From contig NZ_NNBL01000014.1 of the NCBI RefSeq assembly GCF_002803065.1, positions 1 to 64,000 of the forward strand: a stretch of DNA of 64,000 nucleotides, given 5' to 3'. The notes below the pieces were generated by a model. That model saw only the letters and a program-made list of their open reading frames with translations. It was not told the DNA's origin and did no database searches. Made by a program: the position numbers and the translations under genes. Below are positions 7,871 to 17,092 of this stretch, piece by piece. The DNA comes from Streptomyces sp. CB01635 (GTDB lineage: Bacteria; Actinomycetota; Actinomycetes; Streptomycetales; Streptomycetaceae). Positions within the stretch are counted from its first letter, which is position 1. Every line of letters starts with the position of its first letter.

Positions 7871-10264
7871 ATGTCAGCCTGCGTCCCCACACGCCCTGCC
7901 GATCCGACACGGACCGACGAAACCAGCCGCACCCATCCACCCCACAGCCCGCCGCCGAAGCCGCCCCGCCGCTTCCGCGTCTCGGGCGCCGACCTCTCCG
8001 CGTCCGCGGCGGTCTTCCTGATCGCCCTGCCGCTGTCCCTCGGAATCGCCCTCGCCACCGGGGCCCCGCTCCAGGCGGGACTCGTGGCCGCCGCCGTCGG
8101 CGGACTCGTGGCCGGCCGCCTCGGCGGCTCCCCGCTGCAGGTCAGCGGCCCGGCCGCCGGCCTCACCGTCGTCACCGCCGACCTCATCCACCGCTACGGC
8201 TGGCGGACGACCTGCGCGATCACCGTCATCGCCGGAATCGCCCAACTCGGCCTCGGCTGCCTGCGCGTGGCCCGCAGCGCGCTCGCCGTGTCCCCCGCCG
8301 TCGTCCACGGCATGCTCGCCGGAATCGGCGTCACCATCGCGGTCGCCCAGGTGCACATCGTGCTCGGCGGCACCCCCCAGAGCGCCGTCCTCGGCAATCT
8401 CCGTGCGCTGCCCGCCCAGTTGACCCACGTGGACCTGGCCGCACTGGGCCTGAGCCTCCTGACGCTCGCGGTCCTGTTCGCCTGGCCCCGGATCCCCGGA
8501 CGTGCCGGGCGGGCTCTGCGCCGGGCGCCCGCCGCGCTCGTCGCCGTCGCCTGCGCCACGGCGACCGCCGCGTTCGCCGGGATCACCGTGACCAAGGTCG
8601 ACCTGCCGTCCTGGAGCAGCCACGCCCTCGCCGGCCTGCCCGAAGGGCCCGTACTGGGCCTCGTGGCGGCCGTCCTGACCGTGACGCTCGTGTGCAGCGT
8701 GCAGTCGCTGCTCGGCGCCGTCGCCGTGGACAAGCTCGCGTCCTCGAAGCCCGCCCTGCGGCCGGCGGCCCGCCGCTCCGACCTCGACCGGGAGCTGCTC
8801 GGCCAGGGGGCGGCCAACATCGTCTCCGGCACCCTCGGCGGACTCCCCGTCGCCGGGGTCGCGGTCCGCAGCGCCGCGAATGTGAACGCGGGCGGTGAGA
8901 GCAGGAACTCCACGATGCTGCACGGCGTTTGGGTAGTAGTGGCCGCGCTCCTGATGGTCCCGGTGCTCGAGCTGATCCCCCTCGCCTCACTCGCCGCCCT
9001 GGTCATGGCCGTCGGTATCCAGATGGTGTCCCTGCACCACATCCGGACGGTCACGCGCCACCGTGAGGTCCTCGTCTACGCCGTGACGACGCTCGGCGTG
9101 GTCGTCCTCGGGGTACTCGAGGGTGTCGCCCTCGGTATCGCGGTCGCCGTCGCGGTTGCCCTGCACCGGCTCGCCCGCACACGGATCACCCACACCGTGG
9201 AGGGAACAGGCAGAACAGACGAAGCAGACAGAGCAGGCGCTGCGGGCGCCGAAAGCCGAGGCGGGACGCATCACGTGCGAGTGCGCGGGCAGCTGACGTT
9301 CCTCGCCGTGCCCCGGCTCAGCCGCGTACTGCACCAGGTACCCCAAGGGGCCTGCTGCGTCGTGGAGTTGGACGGGTCCTTCATGGACCACGCCGCGTTC
9401 GAGTCCCTGCAGGACTGGCAGAAGTCGCATGTCGCGCAGGGCGGGAAGGTCGAGGTGACCGGGCGGGCGGGGACCCGTATCGCCGAGCCCGCGTCGGCGT
9501 CGCACTCCTGCTGCCGGCCGTGGACGCCTTGGCGCAACCACCACTGCGACCGCCCGCAGACCGAGACCGCCGCTCCCCCGGCCGGCGGTGGCGGGTATCA
9601 ACTGGCCAGTGGCATCAGCGCGTTCCAGCGGGACACGGCGCCGCATGTGCGGGACGAGCTCGCCCGGCTCGCCCGTGAGGGGCAGCGGCCCACCCAGCTG
9701 TTCCTGACCTGCGCCGACTCCCGGCTCGTGACGTCGATGATCACCTCAAGCGGCCCCGGCGACCTCTTCGTCGTCAGGAACGTGGGGAATCTGGTGCCGC
9801 TGCCGGGCGCCGAGAGCGGTGACGACTCGGTCGCCGCGGCCATCGAGTACGCCGTCGACGTACTGAAGGTGCAGTCGATCACCGTGTGCGGGCACTCCGG
9901 CTGCGGTGCTATGCAGGCGCTGCTCAACAGTCCGCCCGAGGGCGGCGCGCAGACACCCCTGAAGCGGTGGCTGCGGCACGGCCTGCCGAGCCTGGCCCGC
10001 ATGGCGGCCGCGAACCAGCCCTGGGCGCGGCTCGCGGGGCGCGCCCCCGCCGACTCGGTCGAGCAGCTCTGCCTGACCAATGTCGTCCAGCAGTTGGAGC
10101 ATCTGCGGGCGCACGAGTCGGTGGCCCGCCGCCTCCAGGAGGGCTCGCTCGAACTGCACGGGATGTACTTCCACGTGGGCGAGGCGCAGGCCTATCTGCT
10201 CACCGAGCGGCCCGACGAGGTGTTCGACCAGGTGGCGCCGGAGGGCGAACTGCGCCCTGCCTGA
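7871..10264 (+). CDS. SulP-family anion transporter fused to a STAS domain and beta-carbonic anhydrase
   Basis: 797-aa fusion. Residues about 35-435 are a SulP/SLC26 membrane domain starting at GADLSASAAVFLIALPLSLG. Residues about 465-540 are a STAS domain (VRVRGQLTFLAVPRLSRVL ... LDGSFMDHAAF). Residues about 575-797 are a beta-class carbonic anhydrase with zinc ligands C614, H675 and C678 (CADSR, HSGCGAM) and the D616/R618 dyad. The likely role is bicarbonate uptake coupled to CO2/bicarbonate interconversion at the inner membrane face. The start has a good GGAGGAGA ribosome binding site 7 nt upstream. The gene is monocistronic: divergent from the deacetylase gene and closed by a 14-bp hairpin at 10280-10315. 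Transport substrate is inferred from the fusion. Confidence 0.93.
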   Translation: MSACVPTRPADPTRTDETSRTHPPHSPPPKPPRRFRVSGADLSASAAVFLIALPLSLGIALATGAPLQAGLVAAAVGGLVAGRLGGSPLQVSGPAAGLTVVTADLIHRYGWRTTCAITVIAGIAQLGLGCLRVARSALAVSPAVVHGMLAGIGVTIAVAQVHIVLGGTPQSAVLGNLRALPAQLTHVDLAALGLSLLTLAVLFAWPRIPGRAGRALRRAPAALVAVACATATAAFAGITVTKVDLPSWSSHALAGLPEGPVLGLVAAVLTVTLVCSVQSLLGAVAVDKLASSKPALRPAARRSDLDRELLGQGAANIVSGTLGGLPVAGVAVRSAANVNAGGESRNSTMLHGVWVVVAALLMVPVLELIPLASLAALVMAVGIQMVSLHHIRTVTRHREVLVYAVTTLGVVVLGVLEGVALGIAVAVAVALHRLARTRITHTVEGTGRTDEADRAGAAGAESRGGTHHVRVRGQLTFLAVPRLSRVLHQVPQGACCVVELDGSFMDHAAFESLQDWQKSHVAQGGKVEVTGRAGTRIAEPASASHSCCRPWTPWRNHHCDRPQTETAAPPAGGGGYQLASGISAFQRDTAPHVRDELARLAREGQRPTQLFLTCADSRLVTSMITSSGPGDLFVVRNVGNLVPLPGAESGDDSVAAAIEYAVDVLKVQSITVCGHSGCGAMQALLNSPPEGGAQTPLKRWLRHGLPSLARMAAANQPWARLAGRAPADSVEQLCLTNVVQQLEHLRAHESVARRLQEGSLELHGMYFHVGEAQAYLLTERPDEVFDQVAPEGELRPA

Positions 10265-10279
10265 ACCCGTCCGTGAGAG

Positions 10280-10315
10280 CGTGCGTGCCGATGAGTGACG
10301 CCATCGGCACGCACG
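10280..10315 (+). terminator. intrinsic-type hairpin after the SulP-carbonic anhydrase gene
   Basis: A perfect 14-bp stem CGTGCGTGCCGATG/CATCGGCACGCACG with an 8-nt loop, 15 nt after the stop codon. A second hairpin, CCCCCCT/AGGGGGG at 10350-10371, lies in the leader of acsA and may be a second terminator or a leader structure. Confidence 0.75.
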
Positions 10316-10427
10316 TATAGAGCCCAACAGGTCTAAACCATTATTCGGACCCCCCTTGTCACCGAGGGGGGCCGTCTGATGAGCTGTGGTCTGGGACACA
10401 ACGGACACCCTGGGAAAGGGAGATGTC

Positions 10428-12386
10428 GTGAGCAACGAAAGCCTGGCCAACCTTCTTAAGGAAGAGCGAAGGTTTGCGCCGCCGGCCGACCTGGCGGCCG
10501 CCGCCAACGTCACCGCGGAGGCGTACGAACAGGCCAAGGCTGACAGGCTCGGCTTCTGGGCCGAGCAGGCCCGCCGGCTGACCTGGGCCACCGAGCCGAC
10601 CGAGACCCTCGACTGGTCGAACCCGCCGTTCGCCAAGTGGTTCGCCGACGGGAAGCTGAACGTCGCGTACAACTGCGTCGACCGCCATGTCGAGGCCGGG
10701 AACGGCGACCGGGTCGCCATCCACTTCGAGGGTGAGCCGGGCGACAGCCGGGCCATCACCTACGCGGAGCTCAAGGACGAGGTCAGCCGCGCGGCCAACG
10801 CGCTGACCGAGCTGGGCGTGCAGAAGGGCGACCGCGTCGCCGTCTACCTGCCGATGATCCCCGAGGCCGTCGTCGCGATGCTGGCGTGCGCGCGCATCGG
10901 TGCCGCGCACTCGGTCGTCTTCGGCGGATTCTCGGCCGACGCCATCGCGGCCCGCATCCGGGACGCCGACGCCAAGGTCGTCATCACGGCCGACGGCGGC
11001 TACCGGCGCGGCAAGCCGTCCGCGCTCAAGCCCGCCGTCGACGACGCCGTCAGCCGCGTCGACGGGGTCGAGAAGGTCCTCGTCGTCCAGCGCACCAAGC
11101 AGGACGTCGCCTGGACCGAGGGCCGCGACGTGTGGTGGCACGAGATCACGCAGAAGCAGTCGGCGGAGCACACGCCCGAGGCGTTCGACGCCGAGCAGCC
11201 ACTGTTCATCCTCTACACGTCCGGCACCACAGGTAAGCCCAAGGGCATCCTGCACACCTCCGGCGGCTACCTCACGCAGGCCTCGTATACCCACCACGCG
11301 GTGTTCGACCTCAAGCCGGAGACCGATGTCTACTGGTGCACGGCCGACATCGGATGGGTCACCGGGCACTCGTACATCACCTACGGCCCGCTCTCGAACG
11401 GCGCGACGCAGGTCATCTACGAGGGCACCCCGGACACCCCGCACCAGGGCCGCTTCTGGGAGATCGTGCAGAAGTACGGGGTGACGATCCTGTACACGGC
11501 GCCGACGGCGATCCGCACGTTCATGAAGTGGGGGGACGACATCCCCGCCAAGTTCGACCTGAGCAGTCTGCGGGTCCTCGGTTCGGTCGGTGAGCCGATC
11601 AACCCCGAGGCCTGGATGTGGTACCGGAAGAACATCGGCGGCGACAAGTGCCCCATCGTGGACACCTGGTGGCAGACCGAGACCGGCGCGATGATGATCT
11701 CGCCGCTGCCCGGCGTCACCGAGACCAAGCCCGGCTCCGCCCAGCGTGCCCTGCCCGGCATCTCGGCGACGGTGGTGGACGACGAGGCTCACGAAGTACC
11801 CAACGGGGGCGGCGGTTACCTCGTCCTGACCGAGCCGTGGCCGTCGATGCTGCGCACCATCTGGGGCGACGACCAGCGGTTCATCGACACGTACTGGTCC
11901 CGCTTCGAGGGCAAGTACTTCGCCGGTGACGGCGCCAAGAAGGACGAGGACGGCGACATCTGGCTGCTCGGCCGGGTGGACGACGTGATGCTGGTCTCCG
12001 GCCACAACATCTCGACCACCGAGGTCGAATCCGCGCTCGTCTCGCACCCCTCCGTCGCCGAGGCGGCGGTCGTGGGCGCGGCCGACGAGACGACGGGTCA
12101 GGCCATCGTGGCCTTCGTCATCCTGCGCGGCACCGCCAACGCCGACGACGAGGGCCTCGTCGCCGACCTGCGCAACCACGTGGGCGCGACACTCGGCCCG
12201 ATCGCCAAGCCGAAGCGGGTCCTGCCCGTGGCCGAGCTGCCCAAGACCCGCTCCGGGAAGATCATGCGGCGCCTGCTGCGTGACGTCGCGGAGAACAGGG
12301 AGCTGGGAGACGTCACGACCCTGACGGACTCGTCCGTCATGGACCTCATCCAGACCAGGCTCCCGGCCGCGTCGAGCGAGGACTGA
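10428..12386 (+). CDS. acsA: acetyl-CoA synthetase (AMP-forming)
   Basis: 652 aa; converts acetate, ATP and CoA to acetyl-CoA in the cytosol. The ANL-superfamily P-loop motif is [11 protein letters not shown], with downstream DTWWQTETG and the hinge/ribose contacts [23 protein letters not shown]. The C-terminal [14 protein letters not shown] carries the catalytic lysine that protein acetyltransferases modify. GTG 10428 is chosen because AAGGGAGA lies 5 nt upstream and the product begins like other Acs proteins; an in-frame ATG at about 10386 lacks this. A very strong terminator follows at 12401-12445. Confidence 0.97.
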   Translation: MSNESLANLLKEERRFAPPADLAAAANVTAEAYEQAKADRLGFWAEQARRLTWATEPTETLDWSNPPFAKWFADGKLNVAYNCVDRHVEAGNGDRVAIHFEGEPGDSRAITYAELKDEVSRAANALTELGVQKGDRVAVYLPMIPEAVVAMLACARIGAAHSVVFGGFSADAIAARIRDADAKVVITADGGYRRGKPSALKPAVDDAVSRVDGVEKVLVVQRTKQDVAWTEGRDVWWHEITQKQSAEHTPEAFDAEQPLFILYTSGTTGKPKGILHTSGGYLTQASYTHHAVFDLKPETDVYWCTADIGWVTGHSYITYGPLSNGATQVIYEGTPDTPHQGRFWEIVQKYGVTILYTAPTAIRTFMKWGDDIPAKFDLSSLRVLGSVGEPINPEAWMWYRKNIGGDKCPIVDTWWQTETGAMMISPLPGVTETKPGSAQRALPGISATVVDDEAHEVPNGGGGYLVLTEPWPSMLRTIWGDDQRFIDTYWSRFEGKYFAGDGAKKDEDGDIWLLGRVDDVMLVSGHNISTTEVESALVSHPSVAEAAVVGAADETTGQAIVAFVILRGTANADDEGLVADLRNHVGATLGPIAKPKRVLPVAELPKTRSGKIMRRLLRDVAENRELGDVTTLTDSSVMDLIQTRLPAASSED

Positions 12387-12400
12387 CCACGCCGCACACC

Positions 12401-12445
12401 ACGAAATGGGCACCCGGCGCCGAACGCGCCGGGTGCCCATTTCGT
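12401..12445 (+). terminator. strong terminator after acsA
   Basis: A perfect 20-bp inverted repeat (12401-12420 with 12426-12445) around the 5-nt loop CGAAC. The outer base pairs are A/T rich (ACGAAAT/ATTTCGT), so the transcript ends in a short U-rich segment. Confidence 0.9.
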
Positions 12446-12591
12446 GCGTAAAGTGACGATCACCAGGTATGGCCCGCGTACACCCGGTAGGGTGAATCCT
12501 CAGGTGTGCCGGGAAGTCTGGTCGGCAACGCCGTCGACGACCCCTCGTCGGCGCGTTCGCGAAAGCCGAACCCGACCGGAGGTCTTCACCC

Positions 12592-13995
12592 GTGGCCGCG
12601 CCCGCCCCCAGCAAGAACAGCCGTAAGGCCCTCGGCCGGCTCTCTCTTCCCGAGCGTACGTTCGTGGCGGACGCCCTGCGTGCCGAGACCGTCGGCGGAG
12701 TACTGCTCCTCGTCGCCGCGATCGCCGCCCTCGTCTGGGCCAACACCCCGCTCAGCGACAGCTACGAGGCCGTGCGCGACTTCCACATCGGCCCCTCCGC
12801 GCTCGGCCTCCACCTGTCCCTTGAGCACTGGGCCGCCGACGGACTGCTCGCCGTGTTCTTCTTCGTCGCCGGCATCGAGCTCAAGCGCGAACTCGTCGCC
12901 GGTGACCTGCGCGACCCCAAGGCGGCCATGCTGCCCGTCGCCGCCGCGCTCTGCGGCATGGCGATCCCCGCGCTCGTCTACTTCCTGGTCAACGTCACGG
13001 GCGGCGGCTCGCTCGACGGCTGGGCCGTGCCGACCGCCACCGACATCGCGTTCGCGCTGGCCGTCCTCGCCGTCATCGGCACCTCGCTGCCGTCCTCGCT
13101 GCGCGCGTTCCTGCTCACGCTCGCCGTCGTCGACGACCTCTTCGCGATCCTGATCATCGCGGTCTTCTTCACCAGCGACATCAACTTCGCGGCCCTCGCG
13201 GGCGCCGTCGTCGGCCTCGCCGTCTTCTGGCTGCTCCTGCGCAAGGGCGTACGAGGCTGGTACATCTACGTGCCGCTGGCCCTCGTCATCTGGGGCCTGA
13301 TGTACAACAGCGGCATCCACTCCACCATCGCCGGTGTCGCCATGGGGCTCATGCTGCGCTGCACCCGGCAGGACGGCGAGGAGCACTCCCCCGGCGAGCA
13401 CATCGAGCACCTGGTGCGCCCCTTCTCGGCGGGGCTCGCCGTGCCGATGTTCGCCCTTCTCAGCGCGGGCGTCGCCGTGTCGGGCAGTGCCCTGACCGAC
13501 GTGTTCACCAAGCCGGAGACGCTCGGTGTGGTGCTCGGGCTCGTCGTCGGCAAGGCCGTCGGCATCTTCGGCGGCACCTGGCTGACGGCCCGTTTCACCC
13601 GGGCCTCGCTCTCCGACGAACTCGCCTGGCCCGACGTGTTCGCGGTCGCGTCCCTCGCCGGCATCGGCTTCACCGTCTCGCTCCTCATCGGCGAACTCGC
13701 CTTCGCCGGGAACCCGTTGCTGACCGATGAGGTCAAGGCCGCCGTCCTGATGGGCTCCCTCATCGCGGCGGTCCTGTCGAGCGTCCTGCTCAAGCTCCGG
13801 AACGCCAAGTACCGCGCGGTCTGCGCCGACGAGGAGCGCGACGACGACCTCGACGGCATCCCCGACATCTACGAGGAGGACAAGCCGGAGTACCACTTGC
13901 GGATGGCGGAGATCTACGAGAAGAAGGCCGCCGAACACCGCAGGCTTGCCGAAGTGACGGGCGGGGCAAGCGACGGGAGCAGTCGTCCGGCATGA
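12592..13995 (+). CDS. nhaA: Na+/H+ antiporter NhaA
   Basis: 467-aa inner-membrane sodium/proton antiporter with about 12 membrane segments. NhaA hallmarks visible are FFFVAGIELKRELV, PTATDIAFALAVLA and LAVVDDLFAILIIA, which hold the transport aspartate pair. A hydrophilic C-terminal tail (DEERDDDLDGIPDIYEEDKPEYHLRMAEIYEKKAAEHRRLAEV) is helical and extends past the core. The GTG start has GGAGG 9 nt upstream. It follows acsA and its terminator and precedes the holin-like gene by about 50 bp. Confidence 0.95.
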   Translation: MAAPAPSKNSRKALGRLSLPERTFVADALRAETVGGVLLLVAAIAALVWANTPLSDSYEAVRDFHIGPSALGLHLSLEHWAADGLLAVFFFVAGIELKRELVAGDLRDPKAAMLPVAAALCGMAIPALVYFLVNVTGGGSLDGWAVPTATDIAFALAVLAVIGTSLPSSLRAFLLTLAVVDDLFAILIIAVFFTSDINFAALAGAVVGLAVFWLLLRKGVRGWYIYVPLALVIWGLMYNSGIHSTIAGVAMGLMLRCTRQDGEEHSPGEHIEHLVRPFSAGLAVPMFALLSAGVAVSGSALTDVFTKPETLGVVLGLVVGKAVGIFGGTWLTARFTRASLSDELAWPDVFAVASLAGIGFTVSLLIGELAFAGNPLLTDEVKAAVLMGSLIAAVLSSVLLKLRNAKYRAVCADEERDDDLDGIPDIYEEDKPEYHLRMAEIYEKKAAEHRRLAEVTGGASDGSSRPA

Positions 13996-14046
13996 TCTGA
14001 CAGCAGGTCTGCTACAGATGCCCGTAAAGAGAAGAGGGAGTACGCG

Positions 14047-14556
14047 ATGAGCGCACCCGACGGCACACCGGTCGGCGCCGAACGCAGCATCGGCCAGCTG
14101 GTCGCCACGGCCACGACCGAGATGTCCGCGCTGGTGCACGACGAGATCGCCCTGGCGAAGGCCCAGCTCAAGCAGGACGTCAAGCGCGGCGCGGTCGGCG
14201 GCGGCGCCCTGGCGGCAGCCGGCGTGGTCCTGCTCTTCTCCCTGCCCATGCTGAGCTTCGCGCTCGCCTACGGGATCCAGGCCTGGACCGGCGGGCACAA
14301 CGGCGAGGGCGGCTGGAACCTCGGCTGGTGCTTCCTGCTGTCCTTCGCGGCGAACGTGCTGGTGGCCGGCCTGCTCGCGCTGATCGGCGTCGTCTTCGCG
14401 AAGAAGGCCAAGAAGGGCAAGGGCCCGCAGAAGGTCGCCGCCTCGGTCAAGGAGACGGCAGGCGTACTGGGGAACGCCAAACCGCACCCCCGTCAGGTGG
14501 TCCCGGCGAACCGAGTCGGCGACACGGTCGAGGCTGTGGCACGCTCGTCTTCATGA
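14047..14556 (+). CDS. phage holin superfamily-like membrane protein (DUF1469 type)
   Basis: 169 aa. An amphipathic N-terminus (IGQLVATATTEMSALVHDEIALAKAQLKQDV) is followed by two membrane segments (ALAAAGVVLLFSLPMLSFAL and CFLLSFAANVLVAGLLALIG) and a Lys-rich tail. This is the pattern of the actinobacterial Phage_holin_3_6/DUF1469 family, which is a housekeeping membrane protein of unknown role and not evidence of a prophage. GAGGGAG precedes the ATG. The stop overlaps the start of the hydrolase gene (ATGA), so the two are translationally coupled. Confidence 0.85.
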   Translation: MSAPDGTPVGAERSIGQLVATATTEMSALVHDEIALAKAQLKQDVKRGAVGGGALAAAGVVLLFSLPMLSFALAYGIQAWTGGHNGEGGWNLGWCFLLSFAANVLVAGLLALIGVVFAKKAKKGKGPQKVAASVKETAGVLGNAKPHPRQVVPANRVGDTVEAVARSSS

Positions 14557-15503
14557 CGGACCCCGCCACCCCTTCGGCCCAGCCCGCCTCGGTCGTACGC
14601 ATCGGCGTCCCGGGCGGCGGCGAGCTGACCCACCGGGACGTCGCCGCCAACGGCGCGCGCTTCCACATCGCCGAGATGGGCGACGGGCCACTGGTCCTGC
14701 TCCTGCACGGCTTCCCCCAGTTCTGGTGGACGTGGCGGCACCAGATGGTGGCGCTCGCCGACGCCGGGTTCCGGGCCGTGGCCATGGACCTGCGCGGCGT
14801 CGGCGGCAGCGACCGCACCCCCCGCGGCTACGACCCGGCGAACCTCGCCCTCGACATCACGGGCGTCGTACGGTCCCTCGGCGAGCCCGACGCGGCGCTC
14901 GTGGGGCACGACCTGGGCGGCTATCTCGCGTGGACCGCGGCCGTCATGCGGCCCAAGCTGGTGCGCCGGCTCGTGGTCTCCTCGATGCCGCACCCCCGGC
15001 GCTGGCGCTCGGCGATGCTGTCCGACGTCAAGCAGACCGCCGCGGGCTCGTACGTCTGGGGCTTCCAGCGGCCGTGGGTGCCGGAGCGTCAGCTCGTCGC
15101 GGACGACGGCGCCCTGGTCGGGCGGCTGATCCGGGACTGGTCCGGGCCGCGCCTCCCCGACGACGAGGCCGTGGACGTGTACCGGCGCGCCATGTGCATC
15201 CCGTCCACGGCACATTGCTCGGTCGAGCCGTACCGCTGGATGGTGCGGTCGATGGCCCGTCCGGACGGCATCCAGTTCAACCGGCGCATGAAGCGTCCGG
15301 TGCGGGTGCCGACGCTGCATCTGCACGGCTCCCTCGACCCCGTGATGCGTACGCGCAGCGCGGCGGGCTCCGGCGAGTACGTCGAAGCGCCGTACCGCTG
15401 GCGGCTGTTCGACGGTCTGGGGCACTTCCCGCACGAGGAGGACCCGGTCGCGTTCTCCAGCGAACTGGTCAGCTGGCTGAAGGACCCCGAGCCCGACCGG
15501 TGA
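14553..15503 (+). CDS. alpha/beta hydrolase, epoxide-hydrolase-like
   Basis: 316 aa. The oxyanion-hole motif HGFPQFWWTWRHQM, the nucleophile elbow GHDLGGY with Asp as nucleophile, and a C-terminal GLGHFPHEED carrying the catalytic His are typical of epoxide hydrolases and haloalkane dehalogenases. The Asp nucleophile together with HGFPQ favours epoxide hydrolase. The start at 14553 gives an ATGA overlap with the upstream holin-like gene. Substrate unknown. Confidence 0.88.
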   Translation: MTDPATPSAQPASVVRIGVPGGGELTHRDVAANGARFHIAEMGDGPLVLLLHGFPQFWWTWRHQMVALADAGFRAVAMDLRGVGGSDRTPRGYDPANLALDITGVVRSLGEPDAALVGHDLGGYLAWTAAVMRPKLVRRLVVSSMPHPRRWRSAMLSDVKQTAAGSYVWGFQRPWVPERQLVADDGALVGRLIRDWSGPRLPDDEAVDVYRRAMCIPSTAHCSVEPYRWMVRSMARPDGIQFNRRMKRPVRVPTLHLHGSLDPVMRTRSAAGSGEYVEAPYRWRLFDGLGHFPHEEDPVAFSSELVSWLKDPEPDR

Positions 15504-15654
15504 CGGCCGCGCGGCCGCCCTCGCACGATCGGGTGACGCGTTCGAGCCATGTCCGGGAACAACTGTCCCTCGAACTGCCAATTGCCTGGCGCATAGGCCA
15601 ATTGGGGGGCGTGCGCGCGATTACCGACCTTGGGGCACGGGCACACGTCGGGGT

Positions 15655-15843
15655 ATGGGCTGGACGCACGACTACAGTGACGCAGCACGCAACCGCCGCT
15701 CAGCCACGGTGCTGAGCCGTCACCCGGGGGGTGGCCCGCAGGAACCGGGCCATGACCAAACCCCTCCGGGGATCAACATTCCCCGCATCCTGCGCCGCCG
15801 GGCCCGCTGGGTCTCGGCCCGGCTGCGGCACACACGCGACTGA
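15655..15843 (+). CDS. small basic protein of unknown function
   Basis: 62 aa, MGWTHDYSD... then Arg-rich with the C-terminal stretch ILRRRARWVSARLRHTRD. Third codon positions are mostly G/C, as in real genes of this genome, and the frame fits the gap between the hydrolase and the converging marP. No clear ribosome binding site is visible and I recognise no family. Confidence 0.45.
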   Translation: MGWTHDYSDAARNRRSATVLSRHPGGGPQEPGHDQTPPGINIPRILRRRARWVSARLRHTRD

Positions 15844-15879
15844 CGCGTCACCGGCCCGGCCTTCACCGCCTCCCGAACC

Positions 15880-17088
15880 TCACAGGGCGCAGTTGTCGCT
15901 GCCCACCTGCTGGTTGGCCGTGCGGCCGCGGTCGATGTCCTGGCTGATCTCGTCTCGGGTGAGCGCGTACCCGGTCTGGGCGCTGTCGAGTGACTTCGCG
16001 AAGACCACGCCGTACACCTTGCCCTCGGGCGTGAGCAGCGGGCCGCCGGAGTTGCCCTGGCGGACGGTCGCGTAGAGCGAGTACACATCGCGTTGCACGG
16101 TGCCGCGGTGGTAGATGTCCGGGCCGTTGGCCGTGATGCGGCCGCGCACGCGCGCGGGGCGGACGTCGTACGCGCCGTTCTCCGGGAAGCCGGCGACGAT
16201 CGCGCCTGCGCCGCGCTCGGCGTCCGTGGACGTGAACTGGAGCGGGGGCGCCTTCAGCGTGGGCACGTCCAGTACGGCGATGTCGCGCTTCCAGTCGTAG
16301 AGGACGACCTTCGCCGCGTACATCCGGCCTTCGCCGCCTATCTGTACGTTCGGCTCGTCCACGCCGCCGACCACATGCGCGTTCGTCATGACGCGGCGGT
16401 CGGCGAAGACGAAGCCGGAGCCTTCGAGGACCTTGCCGCAACTGGGGGCCTGGCCGGTCACCTTGACGATGGAGCGCTTGGCCGTCTGCACGACCGGGCT
16501 GTTCGCCAGCTTCGGGTCGGGAGGCTGGACGTCGGTGATCGGCTCATTCGAGAACGGGCTGAAGACCTGCGGGAAGCCGTTCTGCGCGAGCGCGGACGAG
16601 AAGTCCGCGAACCACGTGTTCGCCTGCGTGGGCAGGGCTCTGGACACGCCGAGCAGGACCTTGGAGTTGCGCACTTCCTTGCCGAGCGTGGGCAGCGTCG
16701 TGCCGGCCAGGGCCGAGCCGATGAGCCAGGCGACGAGGAGCATCGCCACCACGTTCACCACGGCACCGCCCGTGGCGTCCAGGGCGCGGGCCGGGGACCA
16801 GGTGATGTACCGGCGCAGCTTGTTCCCCAAGTGCGTGGTGAACGCCTGTCCCACGGAGGCACAGACGATGACCACGATCACGGCGACGACGGCCGCGGTC
16901 GTACTCACCTTGGCCTCGTCGGTCACCGCGCTCCAGATGGCGGGCAGGACGTAGACCGCGACGAGGCCGCCGCCCAGGAAGCCGATCACCGACAGGATGC
17001 CGACGACGAAGCCCTGGCGGTAGCCCACGATCGCGAACCACACGGCGGCGACGAGCAACAGGATGTCCAGCACATTCACGTGGGCCAC
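15880..17088 (-). CDS. marP: MarP-type membrane serine protease (CvpA domain plus trypsin-like domain)
   Basis: 402 aa. Residues 1-150 are a CvpA/colicin-V-production-like region with four membrane segments. Residues about 195-400 form a chymotrypsin-fold protease with His in TNAHVVGG, Asp in RDIAVLD and Ser in RQGNSGGPL. A Cys pair (SCGK near the start of the protease domain and the C-terminal DNCAL) could form the redox disulfide seen in mycobacterial MarP, which helps maintain internal pH under acid stress. The protease should face outside the membrane. The CoA-Nudix gene lies just upstream, with a 4-bp gap, on the same strand, suggesting one operon. Confidence 0.93.
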   Translation of the reverse strand: MAHVNVLDILLLVAAVWFAIVGYRQGFVVGILSVIGFLGGGLVAVYVLPAIWSAVTDEAKVSTTAAVVAVIVVIVCASVGQAFTTHLGNKLRRYITWSPARALDATGGAVVNVVAMLLVAWLIGSALAGTTLPTLGKEVRNSKVLLGVSRALPTQANTWFADFSSALAQNGFPQVFSPFSNEPITDVQPPDPKLANSPVVQTAKRSIVKVTGQAPSCGKVLEGSGFVFADRRVMTNAHVVGGVDEPNVQIGGEGRMYAAKVVLYDWKRDIAVLDVPTLKAPPLQFTSTDAERGAGAIVAGFPENGAYDVRPARVRGRITANGPDIYHRGTVQRDVYSLYATVRQGNSGGPLLTPEGKVYGVVFAKSLDSAQTGYALTRDEISQDIDRGRTANQQVGSDNCAL

Positions 17089-17092
17089 CCTG

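Noticed and set aside
10359-12746. 795-codon open frame on the minus strand
   Set aside because: Antisense to acsA. It results from G/C-rich third positions; the encoded peptide has no domain and low-complexity composition.
12586-14487. 633-codon open frame on the minus strand
   Set aside because: Antisense to nhaA and the holin-like gene; Asp/Glu/Gly/Arg-rich shadow.
14047-14556. Holin-like protein as a sign of prophage
   Set aside because: The DUF1469 family is a normal chromosomal gene in actinobacteria and no phage genes are near.
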